Shown piece by piece: positions 30,134 through 40,041 of a stretch of 64,000 nt of DNA (position 1 is its first letter; every line of letters begins with the position of its first letter). The position numbers and the translations under genes are program-made. The notes under the pieces were generated by a model, which was given only the letters and a program-made list of their open reading frames with translations, had not been told where the DNA came from and made no database searches. The stretch covers positions 558,001 through 622,000 of the forward strand of contig BMSM01000001.1 of the NCBI GenBank assembly GCA_014649155.1. The letters run 5' to 3'. The stretch comes from Streptomyces griseoviridis (GTDB taxonomy: Bacteria; Actinomycetota; Actinomycetes; Streptomycetales; Streptomycetaceae).

Positions 30134-30466
30134 GTGCCCGCTGCCGCACTCAAGCCGACCTCGACGTCCGCCCGTGGGCCCGTGCCCACCCAGTCGACCG
30201 CCAAGCGGTCCGTCCAGCTCGACCTGCCCTACGAGCCCCTGATGAAGCGCCCGCTGCCCGTGGGCCTCCCCCGCGACTGGTACGTCACGCACAACCGCCG
30301 CCTCAAGGCGATGCGCCTCGCCATCGCCCTGCTGGACTCCGGCGTCTACCTGCCCGACCAGGCCCGCGACGCGACGATCCGGAGCACCGCGGCCACCATC
30401 GGCGTCCACCCGCCGTCCGCCACCACCTGCCGCATGGTGCGGGCGCTGATGCGCTACTCCCGGTGA
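30134..30466 (+). CDS. conserved small basic protein, possibly DNA-damage inducible
   Basis: This is a 110-residue protein with a disordered Ala/Thr/Pro start and a compact basic core (WYVTHNRRLKAMRLAIALL, then DSGVYLP and HPPSATTCRMVRALMRYSR). I do not recognise a domain. AGGAGG at 30122-30127 touches an ATG at 30128 but is six bases from the GTG at 30134, so the GTG is the start. The promoter resembles that of recA and repair genes. No membrane segment is seen. Confidence 0.75.
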   Translation: MPAAALKPTSTSARGPVPTQSTAKRSVQLDLPYEPLMKRPLPVGLPRDWYVTHNRRLKAMRLAIALLDSGVYLPDQARDATIRSTAATIGVHPPSATTCRMVRALMRYSR

Positions 30467-30473
30467 CACCGGG

Positions 30474-30521
30474 CCGGGGCGCCGGGCGTCCTCCCCTCGG
30501 GGCGGCCACCCGGCGCCCCGG
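30474..30521 (+). terminator. 13-bp perfect stem-loop after the small basic protein gene
   Basis: CCGGGGCGCCGGG (30474-30486) pairs perfectly with 30509-30521. It follows the stop by eight bases and lies between convergent genes. Confidence 0.75.
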
Positions 30522-30646
30522 CACGCCCGCGTCCCGCCGTCCGGCCGCACGTCGCGGCGTCCGGCAGGTGCGGGCGGCGGCAGCGGCGCAGGACGACGCA
30601 AGGCGGCGGAAGGCGGCGGAAGAGGGGGAAGCGGGCCCCCGCCCGG

Positions 30647-31234
30647 TCACAGGCCGGGCGCGCCCCACAGCGGGAACCAGCGGCCGAGGTCCCGCTCCAT
30701 CGGCAGGTCCCCGTCGAGCGCCGCCCGCACCCGCAGCTCCAGCGGGTTGTCCCGCCGCTGCCCCGCGCCGGGCAGCGGCGCGAACGGGTAGAACGTGCCG
30801 CGCTTGTAGAGGTAGACCAGCGCCAGCGAGCGCCCGTCCTCCGGCTGCCGGAACACCGCCAGCGAGCAGAGCAGCTGCGGGCCGAACCCGTTGACCTCCA
30901 TCGAACTGTTCACCGCGTGCAGGTCGTTCACCAGCTCCGGCACCTGCTCGGGGGAGCGCCGTGAGACCAGCCACGAGTAGCCGTACTCGTCGCGGCGCAG
31001 GTCCACCGGCGGGCCCTCGCGGTCGGTGTCCGCGTCCAGCAGCGCCCGCACCTCGCGGTGGGTCTGCTCGAAGGCCGCGCCCTCCACGGTGGCGAAGCAC
31101 ACGGCCCCCTGCCCGGTCGGTGCGAACCCGGTGGCGGCCTCCAGCGCGACCGCCGCCGACGGCAGTGCGAAGAGCCGGTCCAGATCGGGCGCGACCGGTT
31201 TCGTACGGCCGAGCAGGATGTCCAGCAGTCCCAT
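30647..31234 (-). CDS. pspAB: PspA-associated protein PspAB
   Basis: This is a 195-residue soluble protein matching the actinobacterial PspAB family (MGLLDILLGRTKPV start; DEYGYSWLV and FYPFAPLPG motifs). It is usually encoded beside htpX, as here: the htpX stop lies two bases from its ATG. A role in membrane stress with PspA is inferred from the family name and context. pspA itself is not in the window. Confidence 0.85.
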   Translation of the reverse strand: MGLLDILLGRTKPVAPDLDRLFALPSAAVALEAATGFAPTGQGAVCFATVEGAAFEQTHREVRALLDADTDREGPPVDLRRDEYGYSWLVSRRSPEQVPELVNDLHAVNSSMEVNGFGPQLLCSLAVFRQPEDGRSLALVYLYKRGTFYPFAPLPGAGQRRDNPLELRVRAALDGDLPMERDLGRWFPLWGAPGL

Positions 31235-31236
31235 GG

Positions 31237-32157
31237 TCAGGCCCCTCCCGGAGCCGTCGGCTCACCCAGCTCGGCGGAGATCCGGCCCAGTTGCTCCAGC
31301 CGCTCCTCAAGACGGGGGTGGGTGGAGAAGAACCTGGACAGCCCGGGGTCCGAGCCGAGCGCCGGGGTGAAGTAGAAGGCGTTGAACGCCTGCGCGGTGC
31401 GCAGATCCCTGGTGGGGATGCGGGCGATGTCCCCGGAGACCTTGGTCAGCGCCGACGCCAGCACCGAGGGGCGCCCGGTGAGCAGCGCCGCCGCCCGGTC
31501 CGCCGCCAGCTCCCGGTACCGGGACAGCGCCCGGATCAGCAGGAAGCTGAGCGCGTACACCGCCGCGGAGACCCCCATCACCCCGGCCAGCACCACCGCC
31601 GTGTTCTGGTCCCGCCGCCCGCCGAACAGCTGCGAGTAGAAGGCGAACCGCACGATCAGCCCGGCGATCACCCCGAGGAACGAGGCGACCGTCATCACCG
31701 CGACGTCCTTGTGCGCCACGTGCGACAGCTCGTGCGCGAGCACACCCTCCAGCTCGGCCGGCTCCAGCCGCCGCAGCAGCCCGGAGGTCACACAGACCAC
31801 CGCGTGGTCGGGGGTCCGCCCGGTCGCGAACGCGTTCGGCATGTCCAGCTCGGACACGGCGACCACCGGCTTCGGCAGGCCGCCGAGCGCACTCAGCCGG
31901 TCGACGACCCCGTGCAGCGCGGGATACTCCGCCGGTTCCACCACCCGTCCGCGCATCGCGAACAGCGCGATCCGGTCGGAGAACCAGTACTGCGCCCCGA
32001 GCGCCAGCGCCGCGATCACCACGACCAGCACCCAGGAGCGCAGCAGCGCGATCAGCGCGGCCACGAAGGCCACGTACAGCAGTCCGAGCAGGAAAAGCGT
32101 GAGTCCCATGCGCACGGTCAACCGCCGGTCGCTCCGGAAGCGGCTGGGCATCTGCAT
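31237..32157 (-). CDS. htpX: HtpX-like membrane zinc metalloprotease
   Basis: HtpX (306 residues) degrades misfolded membrane proteins. Two N-terminal helices cover about residues 17-60. The zinc motif is LAHELSHVAHKD (about residue 140), and the third ligand is in SRYRELAADRAA. More hydrophobic segments sit between them. I chose the ATG giving MQMPSRFRSDRRL. It is followed immediately by pspAB and the two are probably co-translated. Confidence 0.92.
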   Translation of the reverse strand: MQMPSRFRSDRRLTVRMGLTLFLLGLLYVAFVAALIALLRSWVLVVVIAALALGAQYWFSDRIALFAMRGRVVEPAEYPALHGVVDRLSALGGLPKPVVAVSELDMPNAFATGRTPDHAVVCVTSGLLRRLEPAELEGVLAHELSHVAHKDVAVMTVASFLGVIAGLIVRFAFYSQLFGGRRDQNTAVVLAGVMGVSAAVYALSFLLIRALSRYRELAADRAAALLTGRPSVLASALTKVSGDIARIPTRDLRTAQAFNAFYFTPALGSDPGLSRFFSTHPRLEERLEQLGRISAELGEPTAPGGA

Positions 32158-32271
32158 CACCCCGCAGTCAGGCACTCGCCCCGCTGTCCAGTGTGCACCC
32201 GGACCACCCCGCGAACAGGTCGTGATCAGCCCAGGAACCGGCAAAAGCAGTCCCGGGAACGGCAAAGCCGA

Positions 32272-32529
32272 TCAGTAGGGTGCTCGGAAGTCGATGTACC
32301 CGAGCAAGAGGATCACCGCGGCGACACACCCCAGCACCACGGCCGTCGACACCCACGAGGACCGGCGTCCGCGCACCGGTTCCGGACCGGCCCGGAACGG
32401 CACCGGTCCGGGCGGATTCTCCTTCCACCGCGCGGCGAGCATCCGGGCCCGCGCCGACGGCTCCTTGTGTGCCGCCTCGTCCGCCCAGCGAAGATCGAAC
32501 TCGCGCTCCTGGTCGTCCTGACCGGTCAT
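32272..32529 (-). CDS. small single-helix membrane protein, unknown function
   Basis: This is an 85-residue protein with a charged N-terminal half (MTGQDDQEREFDLRW) and one C-terminal transmembrane helix (about residues 60-77; STAVVLGCVAAVILLLGYI). It is conserved in position near glnA in Streptomyces, as I recall. An upstream in-frame ATG at 32604 would overlap the glnA terminator and is rejected. The function is unknown. Confidence 0.65.
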   Translation of the reverse strand: MTGQDDQEREFDLRWADEAAHKEPSARARMLAARWKENPPGPVPFRAGPEPVRGRRSSWVSTAVVLGCVAAVILLLGYIDFRAPY

Positions 32530-32608
32530 CTCCGACGCCTTCCCCCCCAGGGTCCTTCGAACAACCGCGCCAGTAAACCAGGAAACCCGACTTTCCGTGT
32601 ACACAACA

Positions 32609-32646
32609 GCGACCCCCGCTCCCGGAACGGAAGGAGCGGGGGTCGC
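32609..32646 (-). terminator. 14-bp stem-loop ending glnA
   Basis: GCGACCCCCGCTCC (32609-32622) pairs perfectly with GGAGCGGGGGTCGC (32633-32646). It lies 21 bases past the glnA stop. Confidence 0.88.
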
Positions 32647-32667
32647 CGAGGCCCGGAGCGGGTCCGG

Positions 32668-34077
32668 TCACACGTCGAAGTACAGCTCGAACTCGTGCGG
32701 GTGCGGACGCAGCTGGAGCGGGGCGATCTCGTTGGTGCGCTTGAAGTCGATCCACGTCTCGATCAGGTCGGGCGTGAAGACGTCGCCCTGGAGGAGGAAC
32801 TCGTGGTCGGCCTCCAGGCGGTCCAGGACGGCACCCAGCGAGGTCGGGACCTGGGCCACGCTCGCGTGCTCCTCGGGAGCCAGCTCGTAGAGGTCCTTGT
32901 CGATCGGCTCGGCCGGCTCGATCTTGTTCTTGATGCCGTCCAGGCCCGCGAGCAGCAGCGCGGAGAAGGCCAGGTAGGGGTTGCCGGAGGAGTCGGGCGC
33001 GCGGAACTCGACGCGCTTGGCCTTCGGGTTGGAGCCGGTGATCGGGATGCGCATCGCGGCGGAGCGGTTGCGCTGCGAGTACACCAGGTTGATCGGCGCC
33101 TCGAAGCCCGGGACCAGGCGGTGGTAGGAGTTCACCGTCGGGTTGGTGAAGGCCAGCAGCGACGGGGCGTGCTTGAGGATGCCGCCGATGTAGTAGCGGG
33201 CCATGTCCGACAGGCCGGCGTAGCCCTGCTCGTCGTAGAAGAGCGGCTCGCCGCCCGCCCACAGCGACTGGTGGACGTGCATGCCCGAGCCGTTGTCGCC
33301 GAAGATCGGCTTCGGCATGAAGGTCGCCGTCTTGCCGTTCTTCCAGGCCACGTTCTTCACGATGTACTTGAAGAGCTGGAGGTCGTCGGCGGCGGCGAGC
33401 AGCGTGTTGAACTTGTAGTTGATCTCCGCCTGGCCGGCGGTGCCGACCTCGTGGTGCTGGCGCTCGATCTGGAGGCCGGAGCGCTCCAGCTCCAGGGAGA
33501 TCTCGGCGCGCAGGTCGGCGAAGTGGTCGACCGGCGGGACCGGGAAGTAGCCGCCCTTGTAGCGGACCTTGTAACCCCGGTTGTCCTCGACCGCACCGGT
33601 GTTCCAGGCGCCGGCTTCGGAGTCGATGTGGTAGAAGGACTCGTTCGCGCTGGTGGCGAAGCGGACGGAGTCGAAGACGTAGAACTCGGCCTCGGGGCCG
33701 AAGAACGCGGTGTCCGCGATTCCGGTGGAGGCGAGGTACGCCTCGGCCTTCTTCGCCACGTTCCGCGGGTCGCGGGAGTACTGCTCGCCCGTGATCGGGT
33801 CGTGGATGAAGAAGTTGATGTTGACCGTCTTGTCGCGGCGGAACGGGTCGACGCGCGCGGTGGACAGGTCGGCACGGAGCGCCATGTCCGACTCGTGGAT
33901 GGCCTGGAAGCCGCGGATCGAGGAGCCGTCGAAGGCCAGCTCCTCGGCCGGGTCGAAGGCCGACGCCGGGATCGTGAAGTGCTGCATCACACCCGGCAGG
34001 TCGCAGAAGCGGACATCGATGAACTTGACGTCCTCGTCCGCGATGAACTTCTTGGCCTCGTCGGCGTTCTGGAACAT
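32668..34077 (-). CDS. glnA: glutamine synthetase type I
   Basis: This is the dodecameric GSI (469 residues), the main ammonia-assimilating enzyme. Family motifs include FDGSSIRGF, the GHHEVG-like region (here [15 protein letters not shown]), [20 protein letters not shown] and NRSAAMRIP. The adenylylation loop [10 protein letters not shown] puts its tyrosine at residue 397, the classic position for the beta subgroup regulated by GlnE. The start [11 protein letters not shown] has a strong AGGAGGAGC ribosome site. A double GlnR box precedes it. The terminator is at 32609-32646. Confidence 0.98.
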   Translation of the reverse strand: MFQNADEAKKFIADEDVKFIDVRFCDLPGVMQHFTIPASAFDPAEELAFDGSSIRGFQAIHESDMALRADLSTARVDPFRRDKTVNINFFIHDPITGEQYSRDPRNVAKKAEAYLASTGIADTAFFGPEAEFYVFDSVRFATSANESFYHIDSEAGAWNTGAVEDNRGYKVRYKGGYFPVPPVDHFADLRAEISLELERSGLQIERQHHEVGTAGQAEINYKFNTLLAAADDLQLFKYIVKNVAWKNGKTATFMPKPIFGDNGSGMHVHQSLWAGGEPLFYDEQGYAGLSDMARYYIGGILKHAPSLLAFTNPTVNSYHRLVPGFEAPINLVYSQRNRSAAMRIPITGSNPKAKRVEFRAPDSSGNPYLAFSALLLAGLDGIKNKIEPAEPIDKDLYELAPEEHASVAQVPTSLGAVLDRLEADHEFLLQGDVFTPDLIETWIDFKRTNEIAPLQLRPHPHEFELYFDV

Positions 34078-34173
34078 CCAGCTCCTCCTACTCCCGACCG
34101 TCCCGCCGGGGTGGTAGATCGATCGCGCGCCAGTGCGGGTGGCACACGCTGTCCCCGACCCTAGGGACGGGTG

Positions 34174-34212
34174 ATTTCTCGGGCGTGACCCATTTGTTTC
34201 ACAGAAGTTAAC
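34174..34212 (-). promoter_or_regulatory. double GlnR operator upstream of glnA
   Basis: On the minus strand the half-sites are TTAAC, GAAAC, GTCAC and GAAAT, each six bases apart (34207-34211, 34196-34200, 34185-34189, 34174-34178). This is the gTnAC-n6-GaAAC pattern repeated twice, as known for glnA in S. coelicolor. Confidence 0.85.
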
Positions 34213-34285
34213 CGGCCTCCTTCCACCGTAGTCCCGGCGCACCCCGGCCGACACCGGCCGGAAACCGGCGCAGTACCGTGGAGGC

Positions 34286-34753
34286 GTGGACAAGAGGCAA
34301 GCAATCGGATCGTGGCTGTCCGGGCCCCGCGCGGCCATGGAGGAGGCGGGGGCCGACTTCGGCTACCGGGGCAAGGACCTCGGCCTGCCGGAGGAGGGGC
34401 CGGGATCGATCGCCGGTCCCGGACGGCGGCTCGGCGCCCTCGTCGTGGACTGGGCCCTGTGCCTGCTGATCGCATACGGTCTGATCACCGACGGCTATGG
34501 CCAGGCGACCTCCAACTGGGCGCTGCTGATCTTCTTCGCCCTCAGCGTCCTGACCGTCGGCACCCTCGGCTTCACCCCCGGCAAGCGGATCTTCGGGCTG
34601 CGCGTCGTCGAGGTGGGCACCGGCCGGGTCAACCCGCTGCGCGTCCTGTTCCGCTCGGCGCTGCTGTGCGTGGCGATCCCCGCGCTGATCTGGGACCGGG
34701 ACGGCCGCGGCCTGCACGACCGGCTGGCCCGCACGGTCGAGGTCCGGGTCTGA
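34286..34753 (+). CDS. RDD-family membrane protein
   Basis: This is a 155-residue protein with an RDD domain: Arg and Asp in [16 protein letters not shown] (helix 1), a second helix ([15 protein letters not shown]), and [16 protein letters not shown] with a third helix ending [19 protein letters not shown]. It sits between glnA and the DUF4191 gene, as in Mycobacterium tuberculosis (Rv2219A/Rv2219 next to glnA1). The start is a GTG with GGAGG close by. The function is unknown. Confidence 0.85.
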   Translation: MDKRQAIGSWLSGPRAAMEEAGADFGYRGKDLGLPEEGPGSIAGPGRRLGALVVDWALCLLIAYGLITDGYGQATSNWALLIFFALSVLTVGTLGFTPGKRIFGLRVVEVGTGRVNPLRVLFRSALLCVAIPALIWDRDGRGLHDRLARTVEVRV

Positions 34754-34766
34754 GGAGCGGACGCGC

Positions 34767-34813
34767 GGATGACTGGGGGCGCCCGGGATCATCCCGGGCG
34801 CCCCCACTCATCC
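34767..34813. terminator. bidirectional stem-loop between convergent genes
   Basis: TGGGGGCGCCCGGG pairs perfectly with CCCGGGCGCCCCCA around an ATCAT loop. The stem is extended by GGATGA/TCATCC after one mismatch. It lies between the RDD and DUF4191 stops. Confidence 0.85.
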
Positions 34814-34828
34814 GTGCACGGGACCGCT

Positions 34829-35533
34829 CTACCGCGGGCGCTGGCCCCCGCCCTTCGGCATCCGCATGCCCTTGGGCATCGGGCCCTTCGGCAGCGGCAT
34901 GTTGCTCATCAGGTCGCCCAGGGCGCGCAGCCGGTCGTTGGTCGCGGTGACCTGCGGGCCGGTGAGCACGCGCGGCAGCTTCAGCATGGTCGTGCGCAGC
35001 TTCTTCAGCGGCACCTGGCCCTCGCCGTCGCCCACGATCAGGTCGTGCACGGGGACGTCGGCGACGATCCGGTTCATCTTCCGCTTCTCGGCCGCGAGCA
35101 GGCTCTTCACCCGGTTCGGGTTGCCCTCCGCGACCAGCACGATGCCGGCCTTGCCGACCGCGCGGTGCACCACGTCCTGGCTGCGGTTCATCGCCACCGC
35201 CGGAGTGGTCGTCCACCCCCGGCCGACGTTGTCGAGCACGGCCGCGGCGGCGCCCGGCTGGCCCTCCATCTGCCCGAAGGCCGCCCGCTCGGCCCGGCGC
35301 CCGAACACGATCGCCGTCGCGAGGAAGGCGAGCAGCAGGCCCAGGATGCCGAGATAGATGGGGTGACCGATCAGGAAACCGATCGCGAGGAAGACACCGA
35401 AGACGATGATTCCGACAGCCGCGAGTACAAGACCGATCTTCTTGTCGGCCTTGCGGGTCATCTTGTAGGTCAGGGCGATCTGCTTCAGTCGCCCGGGGTT
35501 CGCGGCGTCCGCCGCGTTGTCCTTCCTCGCCAT
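34829..35533 (-). CDS. DUF4191 membrane protein
   Basis: This is a 234-residue protein with two transmembrane helices (about residues 32-52 and 58-77) and a long cytoplasmic part. The family DUF4191 is conserved next to lipA, lipB and glnA in actinobacteria (Rv2219 in M. tuberculosis). The C-terminus is a Met/Pro/Lys-rich basic tail (LPKGPMPKGMRMPKGGG). No enzyme motif is visible. The ATG start MARKDNAADAA is well placed. Confidence 0.85.
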   Translation of the reverse strand: MARKDNAADAANPGRLKQIALTYKMTRKADKKIGLVLAAVGIIVFGVFLAIGFLIGHPIYLGILGLLLAFLATAIVFGRRAERAAFGQMEGQPGAAAAVLDNVGRGWTTTPAVAMNRSQDVVHRAVGKAGIVLVAEGNPNRVKSLLAAEKRKMNRIVADVPVHDLIVGDGEGQVPLKKLRTTMLKLPRVLTGPQVTATNDRLRALGDLMSNMPLPKGPMPKGMRMPKGGGQRPR

Positions 35534-35614
35534 GGAGCGCAGTCTACGTGGCCCGGGGAGCGCCCACGAAGGCAGTGCCCGCGGGGAGCCTCGCCGGGAG
35601 CCCGCGCGGCGGGG

Positions 35615-35827
35615 TCAGCGGCGGACGGAGACGGTCCGGCCCGCGCTCTGGCCGAGGACGCGCTCGGCCTCGACGCGGTCCTTGGCGCGGCGGCGGTCCT
35701 CCAGGACGGAGTTCCAGGCGTTGCGCCGGGCGGTGCGCTGGCCGCCGCTCATCAGCAGCGACTCGACGGCGCGCAGCGCGGTCGTGAACGACGGGACGGC
35801 GGTGGCGCGAACGGGCGCGGCCTGCAT
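35615..35827 (-). CDS. small basic hypothetical protein
   Basis: This is a 70-residue protein, MQAAPVRATAVPSFTTALRA onward, with a basic amphipathic core (GGQRTARRNAWNSVLEDRRR). I chose the internal ATG after GGGGGGACCTCCTG. The longer frame from 35908 begins with proline-rich sequence that looks untranslated. No domain is recognised; it seems conserved in Streptomyces at this position. Confidence 0.6.
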   Translation of the reverse strand: MQAAPVRATAVPSFTTALRAVESLLMSGGQRTARRNAWNSVLEDRRRAKDRVEAERVLGQSAGRTVSVRR

Positions 35828-35982
35828 CAGGAGGTCCCCCCTCGGAGGCGGCCGGAACGGCCGGAACGGCGTTGGGCAAGGCTGTACGTGGCGTGAGTCC
35901 AGCGTCACTCATCGGTGTTACCAGGGCGTGACCCGCCGGTCAAACGCCCATGAAGCCCCGGGGCCGGGGCCCGGAACGCCGA

Positions 35983-36029
35983 CGCGGCCCCGACCGGTGC
36001 CCTCAACTGCGAGGACGGTCGGGGCCGCG
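35983..36029 (-). terminator. 14-bp stem-loop after lipA
   Basis: CGCGGCCCCGACCG (35983-35996) pairs with CGGTCGGGGCCGCG (36016-36029) across a 19-base loop, 43 bases past the lipA stop. Confidence 0.8.
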
Positions 36030-36071
36030 GCGTACCGGGCGTTACCGGTGAGTAGGTTCTTGTGCGCGAAT

Positions 36072-37037
36072 TCACACAGCCTGGGCGGCGACGAACGCGC
36101 CGCGCTTCTCGACCGCCATCCGGTAGAGCCGCCCCGCCCGGTACGAGGACCGGACCAGCGGGCCGGACATGACACCGGAGAAGCCGATCTGCTCGGCCTC
36201 CTCCTTCAGCTCCACGAACTCGTGCGGCTTGACCCAGCGCTCGACCGGGTGGTGGCGCACGGACGGCCGCAGGTACTGCGTGATGGTCACCAGCTCGCAG
36301 CCCGCCTCGTGCAGCTGGCGCAGCGCCTCGCTGACCTCCTCGCGGGTCTCGCCCATGCCGAGGATCAGGTTGGACTTGGTCACCAGGCCGTAGTCGCGGG
36401 CCTCGGTGATGACCTTCAGGGAGCGCTCGTAGCGGAAGCCGGGGCGGATGCGCTTGAAGATGCGCGGGACCGTCTCCACGTTGTGCGCGAAGACCTCGGG
36501 GCGGGAGGCGAAGACCTCGGCGAGCTGCTCCGGGACCGCGTTGAAGTCGGGGGCGAGCAGCTCGACCTTGGTGCGGCCCTCCGCGCGCCCGGCGGTCTGC
36601 TGGTGGATCTGGCGCACGGTCTCGGCGTACAGCCAGGCGCCGCCGTCCGCCAGGTCGTCACGGGCGACGCCGGTGATGGTGGCGTAGTTCAGGTCCATGG
36701 TGACCACGGACTCGCCCACGCGGCGCGGCTCGTCGCGGTCGAGCGCCTCGGGCCTGCCGGTGTCGATCTGGCAGAAGTCGCAGCGCCGGGTGCACTGGTC
36801 GCCGCCGATGAGGAAGGTCGCCTCGCGGTCCTCCCAGCACTCGTAGATGTTGGGGCAGCCGGCTTCCTGGCAGACGGTGTGCAGGCCCTCGCCCTTCACC
36901 AGGTTCTGCATCTTGGTGTACTCGGGGCCCATTTTCGCCCGGGTCTTGATCCACTCGGGCTTGCGCTCGATGGGGGTCTGGCTGTTGCGGACCTCCAGGC
37001 GCAGCATCTTGCGTCCGTCGGGTGCGACTGCGGACAC
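36072..37037 (-). CDS. lipA: lipoyl synthase
   Basis: This is a radical-SAM enzyme (321 residues) that inserts two sulfurs into protein-bound octanoyl groups. The radical-SAM cluster ligands are in [11 protein letters not shown], and the auxiliary cluster ligands are in [12 protein letters not shown]. The C-terminal RSSY motif, whose serine contacts the auxiliary cluster, is present ([14 protein letters not shown]). The start is a GTG. It lies 72 bases downstream of lipB on the same strand. Its products feed the E2 encoded at 51376-53190. Confidence 0.97.
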   Translation of the reverse strand: MSAVAPDGRKMLRLEVRNSQTPIERKPEWIKTRAKMGPEYTKMQNLVKGEGLHTVCQEAGCPNIYECWEDREATFLIGGDQCTRRCDFCQIDTGRPEALDRDEPRRVGESVVTMDLNYATITGVARDDLADGGAWLYAETVRQIHQQTAGRAEGRTKVELLAPDFNAVPEQLAEVFASRPEVFAHNVETVPRIFKRIRPGFRYERSLKVITEARDYGLVTKSNLILGMGETREEVSEALRQLHEAGCELVTITQYLRPSVRHHPVERWVKPHEFVELKEEAEQIGFSGVMSGPLVRSSYRAGRLYRMAVEKRGAFVAAQAV

Positions 37038-37109
37038 GACCGGCTCCCTAGCGTTGATTCTTCGGCGTCTTCAGGGTACGCCCGTGTTTTCGAAAGCCCG
37101 TGCCGAGTC

Positions 37110-37910
37110 TCAGGCGGCCGGTGTCTTCTCGATCACCCGCGGCCTCGGCTCCGCGTTCTCCAGTACGTCCCTCAGGTGCCGTTCGACGACCGGCAGCACC
37201 TCGTCGATGCCGATGTCCCGGCCCAGCTCGTTCGCGAGGGAGGCGACGCCCGCGTCCCGGATGCCGCACGGGATGATCCGGTCGAACCACTTGTTGTCCG
37301 GGTCGACGTTGAGCGCGAAGCCGTGCATGGTGACGCCCTTGGCGACCCGGATGCCGATCGCCGCGATCTTCCGGTCCTCGCGGCGCTGCCCGGCGTTGGA
37401 GGGCGCGTACTCCGGGCCGTTGAGCCGGGGGTCGAACTCCTCGTCGGCCAGCCGGGGGTCGAAGTCCAGGGAGAGCCCGCCGGGCGCCGGGCGCCGTTCC
37501 ACCGGGTCGCCGAGCACCCAGACCCCGCTGCGGCCCTCGATCCGGGTGGTCTCCAGGCCGAACTCGGCACACGTGCGGATCAGGGCCTCCTCCAGCCGCC
37601 GGACGTGCGCGACCACGTCCACCGGGCGCGGGAGCTTCTGGATCGGGTAGCCGACGAGCTGGCCGGGGCCGTGCCAGGTGATCTTGCCGCCGCGGTCCAC
37701 GTCGATGACGGGGGTGCCGTCCAGCGGGCGCTCGCTGTCCGCGGTGCGGCGGCCGGCCGTGTACACCGGCGGGTGCTCCAGGAGCAGCACGGTGTCCGGG
37801 ATCTCGTCGGCGAACCGCGCCGCGTGCACCCGGCGCTGCTCGTCCCACGCCTCCTGGTACTCGACCGCGTCCGCTCCGAAACCCATACGGACGAACCGCA
37901 ACTCACTCAC
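37110..37910 (-). CDS. lipB: octanoyl-(acyl-carrier-protein):protein octanoyltransferase
   Basis: LipB (266 residues) moves octanoyl groups from acyl carrier protein to lipoyl domains. The motifs [19 protein letters not shown], the active Cys in [13 protein letters not shown] and the Lys in KIAAIGIRV are present. The GTG start ([11 protein letters not shown]) has GGGAGG eight bases before it. It forms an operon with lipA and is divergent from the HTH/TPR regulator gene. Confidence 0.96.
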   Translation of the reverse strand: MSELRFVRMGFGADAVEYQEAWDEQRRVHAARFADEIPDTVLLLEHPPVYTAGRRTADSERPLDGTPVIDVDRGGKITWHGPGQLVGYPIQKLPRPVDVVAHVRRLEEALIRTCAEFGLETTRIEGRSGVWVLGDPVERRPAPGGLSLDFDPRLADEEFDPRLNGPEYAPSNAGQRREDRKIAAIGIRVAKGVTMHGFALNVDPDNKWFDRIIPCGIRDAGVASLANELGRDIGIDEVLPVVERHLRDVLENAEPRPRVIEKTPAA

Positions 37911-38166
37911 GGCAAGCGCCTCCCTGGACGTAGTAAGGCACGCCTCGTGCCCACGCCACTGTACGTCCGCCCCTTGGGCCGCCGCCGGGCCCCCGGAGCC
38001 GTCAGCAGGAGGGTCGATCCTCACACGATCGGATGAATGGAACGGAAAGCGTGCAATCGGACGCTTACTCTCCGCTACATTCGCGCCGTCCACGAGGCCA
38101 TAAGGGCTGCTCACAGGCAATCCGGGCACTTCGAACGCCCCGGAAGGCAGGAGACCGCACCGCACC

Positions 38167-39630
38167 ATGACGGAACGACCCGCGCAGCGCACCCCCAACC
38201 GCCAGCTCGCCGCGCTCATCGCCGAGGCTGGATTCTCCAACGCGGGTCTCGCGCGACGCGTCGACCAGCTCGGCCTCGAACACGGACTGGACCTGAGATA
38301 CGACAAGACGTCCGTCACCCGGTGGCTCCGCGGCCAGCAGCCGCGCGGCACCACCCCCGCCCTGATCGCCGAGGTCTTCACCCGCCGCCTCGGCCGCCGG
38401 CTCACGGCCCAGGACCTCGGCCTGGACGCCTGCGCCCCCGTCTACGCGGGCCTGGAGTTCGCCGCCACCCCCGAGGAGGCCGTCGACATCGTCAGCGGCC
38501 TGTGGCGCAAGGACTCCGGCAGCCACGCCGAACTCCGCAAGATCGCCTTCACCCCGGCCGGGCTCGTCGTGCCCAGCCGGGACTGGCTGATCGGCCGCGC
38601 CGACGACAAGGTGGCCCGCGCCGAACCGCCCGTCCGCATCCCCGCCCAGGGCCGCCCGGCGGTCCCCGGCATCCCCGCCCAGCTGGAGGCGGGCCGGCGG
38701 CGCTCCCCGGTCGACCGCGGCCCCGGCCTGCGGGTCGGCGCCGGCGACCTCGCCGCGCTGCGCTCGGTGGGCGAGCTGTTCCGCAGCCTGGACGACCGGT
38801 ACGGCGGCGGCCACGCCCGGCAGGCCCTCGTCCGCTACCTCGAACACGAGCTGGAGCCGATGCTGCGCGGCAGCTACGGCGAGCAGACCGGCCGCCGCCT
38901 GTTCGCCGCCGCCGCCGACCTGACCCGGCTGGCCGGCTGGACCTCGTACGACATCGCCGCGCACGGGCTCGCCCAGCGCTACTTCGTGCAGGCGCTGCGG
39001 CTCTCCCAGGCGGCCGGGGACCGGGCGTACGGGTCGTACGTGCTGGTCACCATGAGCCGGCAGGCCGTGTACCTCGGGCACGGGCGGGAGGCGGTGCAGC
39101 TCGCCCGGGTCGCCCAGCAGGGCCTCGGGACCACCGCGCCGCCCGTGGTGCAGGCGATGCTGCACGTCGCGGAGGCGCGCGGGCACGCGGTGCTCGGGGA
39201 GGTGCGGGCCTGCACCGCCGCGCTGGTGCGCGCCGAGCGGGCCATGGAGGGCGCCCGGCCCGGGGACGAGGTGCCGCACTGGGCGCGCTTCTTCGACGAC
39301 GCCCAGCTCGCCGACGAACTCGCCCACTGCCACCGGGACCTCCAGCAGTTCCGGGCCGCCGTGCAGCACGCCGAGCGCTCCCTGCAACTGCGGGCCCCCG
39401 CGCACGCCCGCAGCCGGCTGTTCTGCCGGGTCGTCCTCGCCACCGCCCGGCTCGGCCTCGGTGAACTGGACGCCGCCTGCCACCTCGGCGCGGAGGCGGC
39501 CGGACAGGCGGCGGAGATGCGCTCGGTGCGGGCGGCGGAGTACGTACGGGACTTCGAACGCCGCCTGGAGCCGTACCGGGACGCGGCACCGGTACGGGGG
39601 TACCGGGACAAGGTGTCGGCGCTGGGGTAG
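38167..39630 (+). CDS. HTH/TPR regulator, NsdA-like
   Basis: This is a 487-residue protein with an N-terminal helix-turn-helix-like region ([20 protein letters not shown] and [13 protein letters not shown], about residues 14-62) and a long alpha-helical C-terminal half of tetratricopeptide-like repeats (about 200-480). This layout is common in Streptomyces developmental and antibiotic regulators such as NsdA. The target is unknown. The 256-base gap to lipB is AT-richer than the surroundings and probably contains both divergent promoters. Confidence 0.75.
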   Translation: MTERPAQRTPNRQLAALIAEAGFSNAGLARRVDQLGLEHGLDLRYDKTSVTRWLRGQQPRGTTPALIAEVFTRRLGRRLTAQDLGLDACAPVYAGLEFAATPEEAVDIVSGLWRKDSGSHAELRKIAFTPAGLVVPSRDWLIGRADDKVARAEPPVRIPAQGRPAVPGIPAQLEAGRRRSPVDRGPGLRVGAGDLAALRSVGELFRSLDDRYGGGHARQALVRYLEHELEPMLRGSYGEQTGRRLFAAAADLTRLAGWTSYDIAAHGLAQRYFVQALRLSQAAGDRAYGSYVLVTMSRQAVYLGHGREAVQLARVAQQGLGTTAPPVVQAMLHVAEARGHAVLGEVRACTAALVRAERAMEGARPGDEVPHWARFFDDAQLADELAHCHRDLQQFRAAVQHAERSLQLRAPAHARSRLFCRVVLATARLGLGELDAACHLGAEAAGQAAEMRSVRAAEYVRDFERRLEPYRDAAPVRGYRDKVSALG

Positions 39631-39673
39631 GCGGGGCGGGGGCCGCTCCGGGTCAGCCGGTGACGCGCAGTTC

Positions 39674-39919
39674 CTAGCGGACGGTGGAGGCGCCGCCGAC
39701 GCCCTCGCCGACTCCCTCGGCGGCCTCGCGGGCCTCCGCCGTCACCTTGGCCGCGAGCGCGGCATCCTGCCGGGCCGTCGAGGCGACCCGGGCCGCCCCC
39801 GCGATCAGCCCCCGCATGCGGGACGCGTGCGTCGCGGTGAGCTTGTCCTCGCGGGCCGCGCGGTACTGCTCGACCTCGATGAACCGGAGCAGCACCTCCG
39901 GCGGTCCGGCCGGGGCCAC
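39674..39919 (-). CDS. small helical hypothetical protein
   Basis: This is an 81-residue Ala-rich protein (core LLRFIEVEQYRAAREDKLTA; C-terminus helical, ending GEGVGGASTVR). The start is uncertain: the GTG at 39919 and the GTG at 39895 (GTGCTGCTCCGG) are both open. No family is recognised. Codon use looks coding, and it sits between a regulator and the FAD oxidoreductase. Confidence 0.5.
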   Translation of the reverse strand: MAPAGPPEVLLRFIEVEQYRAAREDKLTATHASRMRGLIAGAARVASTARQDAALAAKVTAEAREAAEGVGEGVGGASTVR

Positions 39920-40041
39920 GTCGACCGCGGCCTTCGTCTCCCCTCTCGGCCGCCCCGTCCCTCGACGGCCCCGTGCCCCCGGGTGTCCCCGCCCGTGCCG
40001 CGCTGCCTCCGCTCCGGCTCCGGAGCAGGGGCAGGGTCGTG

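Noticed and set aside
35828..35908. Longer start for the small basic protein at 35615
   Set aside because: The extra stretch is proline-rich and lacks a ribosome site.
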